NCBI GenBank assembly: GCA_022821965.1
Contig: JAJECN010000037.1
Coordinates: 1 to 64,000, forward strand
Direction of reading: 5' to 3'
Source: Candidatus Poribacteria bacterium
Lineage (GTDB): Bacteria > Poribacteria > WGA-4E > WGA-3G
Length of the DNA stretch: 64,000 nt
A model generated the notes under the pieces. That model had not been told where the DNA came from. It searched no databases and was given only the letters and a program-made list of their open reading frames with translations. A program made the translations under genes and the position numbers. Each line of letters opens with the position of its first letter. Position 1 is the first letter of the stretch. This document shows, piece after piece, positions 37,314 to 46,719 of this stretch.

Positions 37314-37338
37314 ATTACGGAGAAAGGATTAGGGGTAG

Positions 37339-38391
37339 ATGCGTATGAAACTCAAGGAAATTTGTGAACGCTTGAATGGCGATCTTTCTGGGGATGGTGA
37401 TATTGAGATTACAGGGGTTTCCGGAATCAAGGAGGCACTCCCGACGCAAATTACGTTTGTCGCGAACCCCAAATACATCGCTGCCATAGCAACAACACAA
37501 GCCGGTGCGATTATTATTGGCCACGGTGTTAAGGGGAACGGAAAGCCAACCATTCGCGTTGAAAATCCGTATTGGGCTTTCGTTAAAGTGTTGGAAATGT
37601 TCGCATGGGATAAAAACCATCAAGCACTACCGGGGATCCATGAGACGGCAATTTTGGGAGAGAACGTCAAGCTCGGTGAGCGCGTCTCAATTCAGGCATT
37701 CGCTTGCATCAGCGACAACGTTGAAATCGGGGATGACACTGTTATCCAACCCTTTGTCTACATCGGCGAAGGAAGCAAGATCGGGGCTGATGGACTTATC
37801 TATCCACACGTCAGTATCCGAGAAGAGATAACCATTGGTGATCGGGTGATTATACACTGCGGGGCGGTCATTGGAAGCGACGGTTTTGGATTCGCACCCG
37901 TTAGCAACCGGCACCATAAAATCCCTCAAATCGGCACCGTCGTCATTGAGGACGACGTTGAGATCGGCGCGAATACGACGATTGATAGAGCGACGCTCTC
38001 CGAAACGCTTATCAAACGCGGCACTAAATTGGATAACCTCGTTCAGATCGCGCACAACGTTGAAATTGGGGAAGATTGCTGCCTCGCTGCACAGGTCGGT
38101 ATTGCCGGCAGTACAACGCTCGGCGACCGAGTCAATATTGCGGGGCACGGCGGTGCTGCTGGGCATCTGACCCTCGGCGAAGATAGCGTTGTCTATGCGA
38201 AATCCGCAGTTACAAAGGATATGCCCGCGGGAAGCCGTCTGTCTGGATTCCCTGCGCGTCCCCACAAGCAAGAACTAAGAATCCACGCCGCAACCCGGAA
38301 ATTGCCGGAATTGCTCCCTGAATTCACGAAACTCCAAAAACGGGTCGCAGAGTTAGAAGAAAAACTTCAAAAGTTGGAGGATGAATCGTAA
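37339..38391 (+). CDS. lpxD: UDP-3-O-acylglucosamine N-acyltransferase LpxD
   Basis: A 350-aa enzyme of lipid A synthesis that adds the second (N-linked) acyl chain. The N-terminal uridine-binding domain covers about 1-100. The left-handed beta-helix of hexapeptide repeats runs about 105-320, and a short C-terminal coiled coil ends the chain. The catalytic His is in NLVQIAHNVEIG. The start has AAAGGATTAGGGG before it; ATG 37345 is an alternative. Its end overlaps the next gene by 11 bp. No lpxA, lpxC or fabZ is adjacent. Confidence 0.94.
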   Translation: MRMKLKEICERLNGDLSGDGDIEITGVSGIKEALPTQITFVANPKYIAAIATTQAGAIIIGHGVKGNGKPTIRVENPYWAFVKVLEMFAWDKNHQALPGIHETAILGENVKLGERVSIQAFACISDNVEIGDDTVIQPFVYIGEGSKIGADGLIYPHVSIREEITIGDRVIIHCGAVIGSDGFGFAPVSNRHHKIPQIGTVVIEDDVEIGANTTIDRATLSETLIKRGTKLDNLVQIAHNVEIGEDCCLAAQVGIAGSTTLGDRVNIAGHGGAAGHLTLGEDSVVYAKSAVTKDMPAGSRLSGFPARPHKQELRIHAATRKLPELLPEFTKLQKRVAELEEKLQKLEDES

Positions 38392-39328
38392 ACACACTAT
38401 TAGAAACCAGATGCTTCAATTTCTTGACTATCTGGCAGTTTTACGACCGACGCTCCTCTTTCCGGTCTGGACACTCGTCCTCTTAGGCTATCATCACGGA
38501 AGTACGATGCCAGAAGCACCAACAACATCTCAACCTATAAGGTTGTGGGCAACGCTCTGTCTCTACACACTCCTTATGGGAGCTGTTTACATCGTCAACC
38601 AGATAACAGATCGTGAGACAGATGCAGTTAATAACAAGTTATATCTCGTTGCACAAGGTTATGTTAAACTAAAGGTGCTTAAATGGCAAATTGGTGTCCT
38701 GATAACGCTCTCAATTCTCCTGAGTCTACTCGTTTTTCCCAACAACCTCACCTATCTTATCCTCATTTCGCTTTCAACCATACTCGGATTCGCCTACTCT
38801 GTCCGTCCTTTTCGTCTGAAAGGAAAGCCCATTCTCGATTTGTGTGCCAACGCGCTCGGTTATGGAAGTCTCGCCTTTCTCGTAGGTTGGGTAACAATTA
38901 CACCAATTGATACCGAAGCGATCTGGCGAAGCCTCCCATATCTGTTCTGTGTCGCTGCAGCGTTCGTCAATACAACGCTCCCCGATTTAGCAGGCGACAA
39001 ACAGGGTGGAGATTACACAACAGGAGTGTGGCTTGGGACAAAACGGGCATGTCGGTTAAGTTTAGTCCTGTTACTCATCGCTATCGGTAGTGCTATATTC
39101 TTCAAGGACTGGATTGCAGGCACGGCAAGTATCGTCTGCCTACCAATCTTTATCTATATGAATTTTCGTCCGAGGCAGAACGTCATTATTTGGGGAACAC
39201 GCATTGGGATTCTAATGCTAAGTCTGTGCGCAAGTTTGTTATTTCCACTGTATTTACTCTGGTTTGTTGCGATATTATTCTCTCTCCGCTGGTATTATAG
39301 GGCACGTTTCAACATCCGTTATCCCTAA
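38381..39328 (+). CDS. UbiA-family prenyltransferase
   Basis: A 315-aa multi-helix membrane protein. The first Asp-rich motif is NQITDRETDAVNNKL and the second is LPDLAGDKQGGDYTTGVWLG. UbiA enzymes attach isoprenoid chains to quinone precursors, haem, chlorophyll or glycerol-phosphate acceptors. It is followed by a second UbiA gene closer to the archaeal DGGGP synthase type. The acceptor here is unknown. It starts inside lpxD; GGAGG touches the ATG, so a start at 38411 is possible. Confidence 0.85.
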   Translation: MNRKHTIRNQMLQFLDYLAVLRPTLLFPVWTLVLLGYHHGSTMPEAPTTSQPIRLWATLCLYTLLMGAVYIVNQITDRETDAVNNKLYLVAQGYVKLKVLKWQIGVLITLSILLSLLVFPNNLTYLILISLSTILGFAYSVRPFRLKGKPILDLCANALGYGSLAFLVGWVTITPIDTEAIWRSLPYLFCVAAAFVNTTLPDLAGDKQGGDYTTGVWLGTKRACRLSLVLLLIAIGSAIFFKDWIAGTASIVCLPIFIYMNFRPRQNVIIWGTRIGILMLSLCASLLFPLYLLWFVAILFSLRWYYRARFNIRYP

Positions 39329-39363
39329 CAAACCTTCTTTCATCGGATTGAGGCTATAAAAAA

Positions 39364-40212
39364 ATGAAGACGTTAATAGCGTATATCGAACTGGCACGTC
39401 CACTTAACGGAATTATCGCCTTTATCTCTGCATGGCTCGGTGGGATGTTCGCCAGTCAAGGAAGGATAGAAAATCTTGTGGATATTCGTCTCCTGCTGGT
39501 TTCGGTTTCCGCGCTTGTCCTGCTTTCTGCTGGCAACGCCATAAATGATTATTGTGATTACAACATTGACCAGATTAATCGTCCACAGCGTCCTCTCCCT
39601 TCCGGACGAATTCGACGTGTGGAGGCACTCATCTTCGCCATAGTTCTTATCGTCATCGGTATCTGGTTGGGAGCACTGATTAACAAAAACGCAACAGGCA
39701 TTGCAATCCTCGTGTTTGTCGCACTTGTGAGTTATGCTTTCTGGTTGAAACGTACGCCTTTCATCGGTAATTTAGTTGTCAGTGGATTAACAGGTTTAAC
39801 CTTCATCGCTGGCGGCGTAGCAATAGACTCGGTCCAAGGCACCTTGATTCCAGCGATCTTTGCCTTTTTGTTCACAATGGCACGAGAGATTGTCAAAGAC
39901 CTTGAGGATACAGAAGGCGACCTCAAAAATAATGTGAAAACGCTTGCGACCCTCAACCCACGGATTGCCGCGTGGATAGCGATCAGTTTCATGGCATTGG
40001 TTATCCTGTTTAGCCCAATTCCATATCTATTCGGGTGGTATTCATGGCACTACCTGATCGTCGTTGGACTCGGTGTCGATCTGGTGCTCATCGGTTTGGC
40101 AATTCGTCTATGGCGAGATGTATCCAGAGAAAGTTGCGCATTCATTCAACGCTGGATGAAATGGGATATATTCGTCGGACTCGGAGCAATATACCTCGGA
40201 ACGTTTCTATGA
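39364..40212 (+). CDS. DGGGP-synthase-like UbiA prenyltransferase
   Basis: A 282-aa UbiA family protein. The first motif is NAINDYCDYNIDQINRPQRP (residues about 58-77), followed by LPSG. The second motif, REIVKDLEDTEGDLKNN, is near 175-190. NDYxDxxxDxINRPxRPLPSG is the form seen in archaeal digeranylgeranylglyceryl-phosphate synthase and its homologues. With the GGGP synthase 1.3 kb downstream it suggests attachment of two isoprenoid chains to glycerol-1-phosphate. This is an inference from family and context; another prenyl transfer is possible. Its stop overlaps the next start as ATGA. Confidence 0.8.
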   Translation: MKTLIAYIELARPLNGIIAFISAWLGGMFASQGRIENLVDIRLLLVSVSALVLLSAGNAINDYCDYNIDQINRPQRPLPSGRIRRVEALIFAIVLIVIGIWLGALINKNATGIAILVFVALVSYAFWLKRTPFIGNLVVSGLTGLTFIAGGVAIDSVQGTLIPAIFAFLFTMAREIVKDLEDTEGDLKNNVKTLATLNPRIAAWIAISFMALVILFSPIPYLFGWYSWHYLIVVGLGVDLVLIGLAIRLWRDVSRESCAFIQRWMKWDIFVGLGAIYLGTFL

Positions 40213-41429
40213 TAGACTACGATAAAGTCTTTGATTTCTTAGAAAGAGAAAACCTGAACGCAAACGCGGTGTCACGTTTCAAACAAGCGTATCATACCTT
40301 CCAAGAAACGGGCAAATGGCATCCTCCCTATGAGATATTTGTTACAGGCTGGCAGCAGCTTGACGGAGTTATGCTCATGGAACCGACGGATGCACTCAAC
40401 AGCGATTACCAAGTCCATCTCACAACGACAACCGAACGCGGTTTGAGAGAACTGTTGCTCGCATTTCCACGAGGTCGCATAGGTCTTTTCCCTCTCACGG
40501 AGAAATGGATAGATGACAGACTTCACGACCTTTTAGACGGGAATGTAGTTCAGACGAGTACCGGTTCTTTCTATCGAGGTATCAAACGAGGAAGCAGCAA
40601 AATATCGGAACAACGCCCTGTCTCGAAACGGAAAGATACAGTCGTTTCGCACCTTCGCAAGTTAGCCTCTTTGAAAGGGAAACTTGACCATGCCCAATTT
40701 GTCATTGAAGGGCATCTGACAGTGGAGCGAGCCGTGGAAGGTGGACTTCCGATCGAAACGCTTCTTTATACCACCGAATTCGTTGCGACATCGGAAGGGA
40801 AGGATATGCTCACGCGTGCAGCAAAAGAAAATTTATCCTTTTCTCAGGTAAGCAACGGGGTGATGGGTTCGGTCACAACAACACGACCTGTGCCGTCGAT
40901 AATTGCTTCCGTTCATCTCAACTACCCCAACTTCCTTGCGGAATCTGGTAGCCTCAATTTTCACTTCAGTCCGAGATGTTCATTACTAATAGCGGAAAAC
41001 ATCGGAAACCCTGACAATCTTGGAATGACGCTACGGACAGCAGACGCGGCGGGCGTATCCGCCGTCCTATTGAGTGGGAAAGGTGCGAACCCCTTTCATA
41101 AAAACTGCATCCGCGCCTCTCGTGGGGCCGTTGGACGTTTACCCCTATTTTATACGCCAGACACCGTTAGGGCAATTGAAGCCCTTCATTCGGCGGGTTG
41201 GTCCATATTAGGTGCCACGGCAAGTGCCGAAAACCTGTTGTATGAGGTAGAATTTTCGCTACCCACGGCTATCGTTGTAGGCAATGAGAACACGGGGCTC
41301 ACTGTTGAAACCCGTGAACGCTGCACAGAACTCGTCCGCATTCCGATGGCACCCGGACAATCTTCACTCAATGTCGGGGTCGCAGCAGGCGTTTCACTCT
41401 ATGAGTTAACACGCCAACACAGAATTTGA
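40209..41429 (+). CDS. TrmH/SpoU-family RNA methyltransferase with extra N-terminal domain
   Basis: About 406 aa. The C-terminal half is a SPOUT methylase of the TrmH/SpoU type. The substrate domain HAQFVIEGHLTVERAVEGG precedes the SAM-binding knot (ENIGNPDNLGMTLRTADAAG, VVGNENTGLT, IPMAPGQSSLNVGVAAGVSL). It 2'-O-methylates RNA. The first 160 residues are additional and not recognised; they include GLRELLLAFPRGRIGLFPLT. I start it at ATG 40209 in the ATGA overlap with the UbiA gene; a longer frame back to 40035 lies inside that gene. Confidence 0.85.
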   Translation: MIDYDKVFDFLERENLNANAVSRFKQAYHTFQETGKWHPPYEIFVTGWQQLDGVMLMEPTDALNSDYQVHLTTTTERGLRELLLAFPRGRIGLFPLTEKWIDDRLHDLLDGNVVQTSTGSFYRGIKRGSSKISEQRPVSKRKDTVVSHLRKLASLKGKLDHAQFVIEGHLTVERAVEGGLPIETLLYTTEFVATSEGKDMLTRAAKENLSFSQVSNGVMGSVTTTRPVPSIIASVHLNYPNFLAESGSLNFHFSPRCSLLIAENIGNPDNLGMTLRTADAAGVSAVLLSGKGANPFHKNCIRASRGAVGRLPLFYTPDTVRAIEALHSAGWSILGATASAENLLYEVEFSLPTAIVVGNENTGLTVETRERCTELVRIPMAPGQSSLNVGVAAGVSLYELTRQHRI

Positions 41430-41454
41430 CAAAGTGTCATAAATGTGTTAAAAT
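41426..41454 (+). promoter_or_regulatory. Sigma70-type promoter of the GGGP synthase gene
   Basis: TTGACA (41426-41431), a 17-base spacer and TAAAAT (41449-41454). The -35 box overlaps the stop codon of the TrmH-type gene, giving the GGGP synthase its own transcription start. Confidence 0.7.
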
Positions 41455-41543
41455 TCTTAACATCACCGCCGATTCACAACTCCCTCAACTTCAGAAAGGG
41501 CATAGCTTGCAAACCGAGGTTTAACGCAGGGGAAAAAGGAAAA

Positions 41544-42296
41544 TTGCATTTGAGATCAAATTGGGTTCTTGACTACCTCCACGAGGTCCTGAAAAAACAC
41601 CGTGCTGGCTATTTCGTTCTGATCGATCCAGAGCAGTGCGAAGTTGAAAAATGCGTCAAACTTGCGAAGGAAATTGAACTCGCAGGCGCAGATGCGATTT
41701 TGCTCGGTGGCAGCTTCTTAACGAACGATTTGCACCCTATTGCGAAAGCCCTCAAACAGGAAATAGAACTCCCTCTCGTTCTGTTTCCCGGTGATTCGAG
41801 GCACCTCACGCCCCACGCTGATGCGATTCTATACATCAGCCTTATAAGTGGGCGCAACCCAAACTATCTCATTAGCGAACAGGTCAAAGCCGCACCGTGG
41901 ATACAACGTTACGCACTCAAACCCATTCCTACCGGCTATATGCTTATTGAGGGAGGCAACAAAACCGCCGTTGAATTTATGAGCGGCACGATGCCTATCC
42001 CGCGTGATAAACCAGACATCGCGGGACCGCACGCCTTGGCAGCGCAGTACCTCGGTATGCAAATGGTATATTTAGAGGCAGGAAGCGGCGCGAAACACCC
42101 TGTTCCAGATGAAATGATAGCGACAGTGAAGGAGCAAATCAGCATTCCGCTAATCGTCGGTGGTGGTATCCGCACACCAGAAATCGCAGCGGAAAAAGTA
42201 GAAGCAGGGGCAGATTTCATTGTCACAGGCAATATCCTTGAAAAAAACGGATCCTTTGAACTCATGGCAGCGTTCGCTAACGCCGTTCACGGGTAA
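41544..42296 (+). CDS. Geranylgeranylglyceryl/heptaprenylglyceryl-phosphate synthase
   Basis: About 250 aa, a TIM-barrel prenyltransferase of the GGGPS/PcrB family. Motifs are YFVLIDPEQC, ADAILLGGSFLTND, YLEAGSGAKHPV and the phosphate-binding LIVGGGIRTPE. It forms the ether bond between an isoprenyl diphosphate and sn-glycerol-1-phosphate. I start it at TTG 41544 (GGGGAAAAAGGAAAA before it). The frame from 41445 starts inside the promoter spacer. In archaea this enzyme begins membrane-lipid synthesis, and bacterial homologues are known in Bacteroidota, Firmicutes and other FCB bacteria. Product length is not predictable from the sequence here. Confidence 0.93.
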   Translation: MHLRSNWVLDYLHEVLKKHRAGYFVLIDPEQCEVEKCVKLAKEIELAGADAILLGGSFLTNDLHPIAKALKQEIELPLVLFPGDSRHLTPHADAILYISLISGRNPNYLISEQVKAAPWIQRYALKPIPTGYMLIEGGNKTAVEFMSGTMPIPRDKPDIAGPHALAAQYLGMQMVYLEAGSGAKHPVPDEMIATVKEQISIPLIVGGGIRTPEIAAEKVEAGADFIVTGNILEKNGSFELMAAFANAVHG

Positions 42297-42370
42297 ACAA
42301 ACGCAGTCTCCTGTCTAAGTTTTAATCTTTACACAAACGTGCACTTACCAAAAGATACGAGGATTTCATC

Positions 42371-43249
42371 ATGTCTGAAGTTAAAAAGATACACATAAAA
42401 GCAGAAGTAGAAGCAGTATCTACTGATGATGATACAGAAGCGTCTACCGATGACAATACTACTGAAGAAAAAGAAAAAACGATTGCCACCCGCATGCGAG
42501 AAATGGCGGAAGGGGCACTTGACACTGTTAAATCGGAAGTTAAGAAAGAGATAGAAGAACGTGTTTCACGCGTCGAAAAAACCGCTGCCAACCTTAAATC
42601 GGACGTTAAAAAAGAGGTAGAGGCTATCGTCCAAAGAGTACGGGAGCAATATGAATCAGAACGCGAAGACCTGTTGCTGACAGAAATCGAAAAAGAAGTA
42701 GAGGCTGCCGTGCAACAAGTGCATGCGGAATACAAAGAGGAACGCGATCGACTCCTACGCACAGCAGCAGAAGCTGAAAACACAAAAAAACGCTTGCAGG
42801 CAGACTACCAGCGACAAATTAAGTTCGCCAACGAAGGGATCCTTGAAGGAATGGTCCCAGTGTTGGACAGTCTGGAAGCCGCAATTAAAAGTGCCATCGA
42901 GAAAGTTGAAGCAGACGATGTCTCACCCGAATTTACAAGTTTCAATGAAGGTGTAGAACTCGTTCACAAACAATTATTGGACGCGCTCAAAATCCACGGG
43001 CTTGCGCCAATTGAAGCGATTGGTGAAGCATTCGATCCAAATCAGCACGAAGCACTCCTTGTCACACCATCGGATGATGTCCCAGAAGGGCAAATAATCG
43101 AGGAATTTCGGCGTGGCTACATGTTACATACCCGTGTCCTACGCGCCTCACAAGTTGTGGTCTCGCAGGGAGCGGTGGAAAAAGAAGAGGAACCAAACGA
43201 CGACACGTCAGACGATACCGAGACCACTGACACTGTTGAAGAGGCATAG
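42371..43249 (+). CDS. grpE: Nucleotide-exchange factor GrpE, long N-terminal extension
   Basis: A 292-aa GrpE. The N-terminal extension of about 130 residues is charged and coiled-coil (KSEVKKEIEERVSRVEK). The conserved core begins LLRTAAEAENTKKRLQADYQ and includes FDPNQHEALL. GrpE exchanges nucleotide on DnaK. It is about 100 residues longer than usual. dnaJ follows 12 bp later; dnaK is not in the window. Confidence 0.93.
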   Translation: MSEVKKIHIKAEVEAVSTDDDTEASTDDNTTEEKEKTIATRMREMAEGALDTVKSEVKKEIEERVSRVEKTAANLKSDVKKEVEAIVQRVREQYESEREDLLLTEIEKEVEAAVQQVHAEYKEERDRLLRTAAEAENTKKRLQADYQRQIKFANEGILEGMVPVLDSLEAAIKSAIEKVEADDVSPEFTSFNEGVELVHKQLLDALKIHGLAPIEAIGEAFDPNQHEALLVTPSDDVPEGQIIEEFRRGYMLHTRVLRASQVVVSQGAVEKEEEPNDDTSDDTETTDTVEEA

Positions 43250-43261
43250 GAAGGACAGTCT

Positions 43262-44383
43262 ATGAGACAAAAACGCGACTATTATGAGATTTTGAGTGTG
43301 AACCGTGATGCCGACGAAGACGAAATAAAAAAGGCTTACCGTAAACTCGCTATCCAATTCCACCCTGACAAAAATCCTGGCGATAAAGAAGCCGAGGACA
43401 AATTCAAGGAAGCCACAGAGGCTTACGAAGTACTGCGGGATCCTGAGAAACGAGGACGTTACGATAGGTTCGGGCACGCAGGACTCGATGACCTGGGTAC
43501 TGACTTCGGTGACTTTAGTGTAAACCTTGATGACATTTTCGGTGATGTTTTTGGTGATCTCTTCGGAGGATTCGGCGGCAGCCAACGCGCCCCCAAGCGT
43601 GGACGCAGCTTACAATACAACTTAGACATCACTTTGGAAGAGGTCATTCACGGCAAACAGGTCACAATTCAGGTACCACGGGTTGAATCGTGTCCGGAAT
43701 GTGAAGGGAGTGGCGCAAGAAGGGGGACGAGTGTGATAACGTGTCCGCAATGTCACGGTAGAGGACAAGTCAGCCAGTCCCAAGGTTTTTTCACAATGTC
43801 CCGCACCTGCCCAACATGTCGTGGCGAAGGTGAAATTATTCAAGAACCCTGTCAATCTTGTGGCGGGAGAGGCGTTGTCCGAAATACGCGCGACATTAAG
43901 TTGAACGTTGAGAAAGGCGTTGACACCGGTTTCAAATACCAATTGCGAGGTGAAGGCGAAATAGGCGCACACGGTGCGCCCCCAGGTGATCTATTTGTTG
44001 TTATCAATGTTGCACCACATGCGCGTTTTCAACGCGACCGAAACGATCTGATTACATCAGCGAGAATCTCATTCATCCAAGCCACACTTGGAGGGAAAAT
44101 TAAAGTCGAGAGCATAGATGGAGAGGAAGAATTACATATTCCGCCCGGTACACAGTACGGCGCACAACTCCGTATCCCCAACAAAGGGGTCCCGCATTAT
44201 AAACGCTCCTATTCAGGCGATCTGGTTGTGAGAATGGAGATTGAAACACCAGAACACCTCAACGCCGAGGAGCGAAGAGTGTTAGAAGAATTCGCGAAAT
44301 TGCGCGGAGAATCCTATCAGCACGAACACGGTGGATTCTGGGATAAATTGCTGGGGAGACACGAAGACGAAGAAGACGAATAG
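43262..44383 (+). CDS. dnaJ: Chaperone DnaJ
   Basis: A 373-aa type I J protein. The J domain carries HPD at [12 protein letters not shown] Gly/Phe-rich linker follows. The zinc centre has four CxxCxGxG repeats ([32 protein letters not shown]), and two C-terminal beta domains bind clients. It delivers substrates to DnaK and stimulates its ATPase. AGGAAGGA precedes the start. Confidence 0.97.
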   Translation: MRQKRDYYEILSVNRDADEDEIKKAYRKLAIQFHPDKNPGDKEAEDKFKEATEAYEVLRDPEKRGRYDRFGHAGLDDLGTDFGDFSVNLDDIFGDVFGDLFGGFGGSQRAPKRGRSLQYNLDITLEEVIHGKQVTIQVPRVESCPECEGSGARRGTSVITCPQCHGRGQVSQSQGFFTMSRTCPTCRGEGEIIQEPCQSCGGRGVVRNTRDIKLNVEKGVDTGFKYQLRGEGEIGAHGAPPGDLFVVINVAPHARFQRDRNDLITSARISFIQATLGGKIKVESIDGEEELHIPPGTQYGAQLRIPNKGVPHYKRSYSGDLVVRMEIETPEHLNAEERRVLEEFAKLRGESYQHEHGGFWDKLLGRHEDEEDE

Positions 44384-44481
44384 AAAAATACCGTTCGTTC
44401 AATAACGTCCAAAGAATTGTAGACTTTACTATAGTTTCCGAGAAAGCCTGAGAAAGTTTACGAGCGCGTAGGTGCGAAAAC

Positions 44482-45375
44482 ATGAATTGGGCAAAGATCA
44501 CGGTAACGACCTCTCAAGAGGCATCCGAAGCTGTCGCGAACTGCCTCTTTGAAATGAACACAACCGGTGTTGAACTCAAGGACAGCACCGCGTCTACAAT
44601 AAACCTCATCGCCCACTATCCGTTAGATGACAGAGTCGGGGCGCGGATGCAGAGACTCCGTGATTTCCTTGCGGAACTCCCAACATGGGGCATCGAACCA
44701 CATCCCGCTACGATTGATTTACAACACGTCAAATCTGAAAAATGGGAAGAGACATGGAAAGCCGCTTTTCCACCCCAACGTGTCGGGAAACGGATTCTCA
44801 TCACACCGACCTGGCACGATACTCGTCCCAATGAAAGGGACATCCTGATTCAACTCGATCCGGGCATGGCATTCGGCACAGGTTACCACCCGACCACGCG
44901 ACTCTCTCTCGAACTATTAGAACCCACCGTAGAATCGCACTATAATGTTGCCGACATCGGGACCGGTTCCGGTATCTTAGCGATCGCCGCTGTCAAGTTA
45001 GGTGCAAAACAGGTTGACGCTATCGAACTTGATCCGACAGCGATCCCTGTCGCAGCAGAGAACTTTCAGGCGAACGGTGTAGCATCACAGGTACGCTTGT
45101 CTCAAGGTGATGGACTCAAGGGAGTAGAAAACAAATACCATCTTATTATCGGAAATATCTTAACAAAAGCGATCCTTCCGATCATTCCGCACTGTGCAAC
45201 GCGGTTACATCCCGACGGTATTGTCATTTTTTCTGGGATTTTGGAGACAGAACTGGCACAGGTTCAATCGGCTTTAGAGGCAAATCGGTTTGAGTGCCTT
45301 CAGGTTGTACGCGAAACAGAAGACAGCATTACTTGGGTAGGCATCAAAGCTGCGCTTCAAGCATCTACTGCTTAA
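44482..45375 (+). CDS. prmA: Ribosomal protein L11 methyltransferase
   Basis: A 297-aa enzyme. The N-terminal L11-recognition domain (about 1-80) opens NWAKITVTTSQEASEAVANC. The SAM-binding motif is ADIGTGSGILAIAAVKLGA (about 155-173). It trimethylates L11, a nonessential ribosome modification. Its 3' end overlaps the end of the minus-strand cytochrome gene by 11 bp. Confidence 0.92.
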   Translation: MNWAKITVTTSQEASEAVANCLFEMNTTGVELKDSTASTINLIAHYPLDDRVGARMQRLRDFLAELPTWGIEPHPATIDLQHVKSEKWEETWKAAFPPQRVGKRILITPTWHDTRPNERDILIQLDPGMAFGTGYHPTTRLSLELLEPTVESHYNVADIGTGSGILAIAAVKLGAKQVDAIELDPTAIPVAAENFQANGVASQVRLSQGDGLKGVENKYHLIIGNILTKAILPIIPHCATRLHPDGIVIFSGILETELAQVQSALEANRFECLQVVRETEDSITWVGIKAALQASTA

Positions 45376-45631
45376 CAGGCTCCTCCTTCGATAATCCATG
45401 ACAGAGATTACACTGACCTACGTTGAGATGTGGCATTGTCGGCGACTTCTCATCGCCTCTGAAGTGGCACTTCAAACACTCAGCTGCTTCCTCTGAACCA
45501 CGATGTACCTCGATGTTAGAACGGGCAGGCGCAGCGTTGAAAAAGAGAATAACCATAACAATCGCAAAGATAAGACCAATAACGCTGACAATCACCATAA
45601 GCGTCCTGGCACTGGCTTGTTCTGTTGGCAT
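45365..45631 (-). CDS. Small membrane-anchored c-type cytochrome (two CxxCH)
   Basis: About 88 aa. One N-terminal membrane helix (TLMVIVSVIGLIFAIVMVIL) precedes two haem-binding motifs, CLKCH and CNLCH. It probably faces the periplasm and carries electrons or serves as a small adaptor. A longer frame to 45763 exists, but its added 44 residues overlap the PIG-L gene and lack features. An AAGGAG lies 16-17 bases upstream of the chosen ATG, rather far. It overlaps prmA tail to tail. Confidence 0.7.
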   Translation of the reverse strand: MPTEQASARTLMVIVSVIGLIFAIVMVILFFNAAPARSNIEVHRGSEEAAECLKCHFRGDEKSPTMPHLNVGQCNLCHGLSKEEPVKQ

Positions 45632-45650
45632 ATCGTTAAAACGAGACTCC

Positions 45651-46478
45651 TTAATCAAAAAATGGGAAGAGGGTTGGGATATTTTCTGCTGTGAGCGAAG
45701 AACCGTACTCGCATCCTTCAAACGCCTCAGCATATTTGACCTGCGTGCCTGCCTCTTCGCCATAGAGTGTTATCAGCAAATCACGATACTTTTCAGCCGT
45801 ATCGCGAAAACGATTCAACAACCGTTCGGCAAGCCACGCGCGCCGTGCTGATTCACCAGTAGGAACAGCGTCTAATGTGCCGCCGTTGTAAGGAAGCCAC
45901 TCATAGAATTGAGAAACGTGGCAGTGGAGCATATCAATCTTCTGCTCAACAACGGCATCAATGCCAACAACAACATCCGGTGTGAACGGGTAAGGTTTCA
46001 TGAAGCCATCGCTCAAATAGACAATAACAGGATTTTCCCTCAGATCCGGCGTGAGCGCACAGATATTCGGTACGGTAACCATATACGCCGCATCTTGCAC
46101 CAACGTTGACGTATACCGATGGTCGGGATGATAATCGTTCGGGCGGTGCGTCATAATCAAATCCGGACGGAATTCACGTATTGCGCGAATGATTTTATAT
46201 CGGTTTTCCAATGTCGGCATCAGTTCGCCATCGTGATTGTCCAGCAGCTCATATTCAAGGTTTCCGATAACTTCAGCGGCAGCTTGTGCTTCAGCATATC
46301 GCCGTTGTGCTAAGGGACCGCCACCCATTTCGTGGTGACCAGCATCGCCGTTTGTAACAGAGACAAACTTAACACGGTGTCCCTGCTGCCCATACAAAGC
46401 AGCGACCCCTCCCGCTTTTATATCACAATCATCGGGGTGTGCCCCGAAAACCAAAACATTTATCTGTTTTTTTGACAT
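45651..46478 (-). CDS. PIG-L family deacetylase
   Basis: A 275-aa zinc-dependent deacetylase fold. The metal motif is GAHPDDCDIKAGG and a second is NDYHPDHRYTS. PIG-L/LmbE members deacetylate GlcNAc-type sugars, for example in mycothiol, bacillithiol or glycolipid pathways. The substrate is not readable. I start at ATG 46478, with GGAAAACAAAAG before it; a 28-residue longer frame is likely spurious. Confidence 0.9.
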   Translation of the reverse strand: MSKKQINVLVFGAHPDDCDIKAGGVAALYGQQGHRVKFVSVTNGDAGHHEMGGGPLAQRRYAEAQAAAEVIGNLEYELLDNHDGELMPTLENRYKIIRAIREFRPDLIMTHRPNDYHPDHRYTSTLVQDAAYMVTVPNICALTPDLRENPVIVYLSDGFMKPYPFTPDVVVGIDAVVEQKIDMLHCHVSQFYEWLPYNGGTLDAVPTGESARRAWLAERLLNRFRDTAEKYRDLLITLYGEEAGTQVKYAEAFEGCEYGSSLTAENIPTLFPFFD

Positions 46479-46621
46479 CTTTTGTTTTCCGATTAGAAAT
46501 AAGACAATTAGCAGTTTCGGACTTGAAGATAACTTTAGAAAATCTTGAGTCGCTTTTTCCATCTATGCGTTTCGTATTATACCAAAATCTGCCACAAAAA
46601 AGCAACTGCTTTCTGAACGAC

Positions 46622-46650
46622 TTGACGAATCCATCAAAATATGGTATAAT
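46622..46650 (+). promoter_or_regulatory. Upstream promoter P1 of the Uma2 gene
   Basis: TTGACG (46622-46627), a 17-base spacer and TATAAT (46645-46650), about 157 bases before the start codon. Confidence 0.65.
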
Positions 46651-46719
46651 GCTACCAACTTTAGCAGATTCCGTGATGTGGATACTTCCCTGCAGAAGTT
46701 GAAACAGCCTTACAAGACA

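Noticed and set aside
41445-41543. Longer N-terminus for GGGP synthase
   Set aside because: Its ATG lies in the spacer of the promoter at 41426-41454. The extra residues do not fit the family, which starts near the TTG at 41544.
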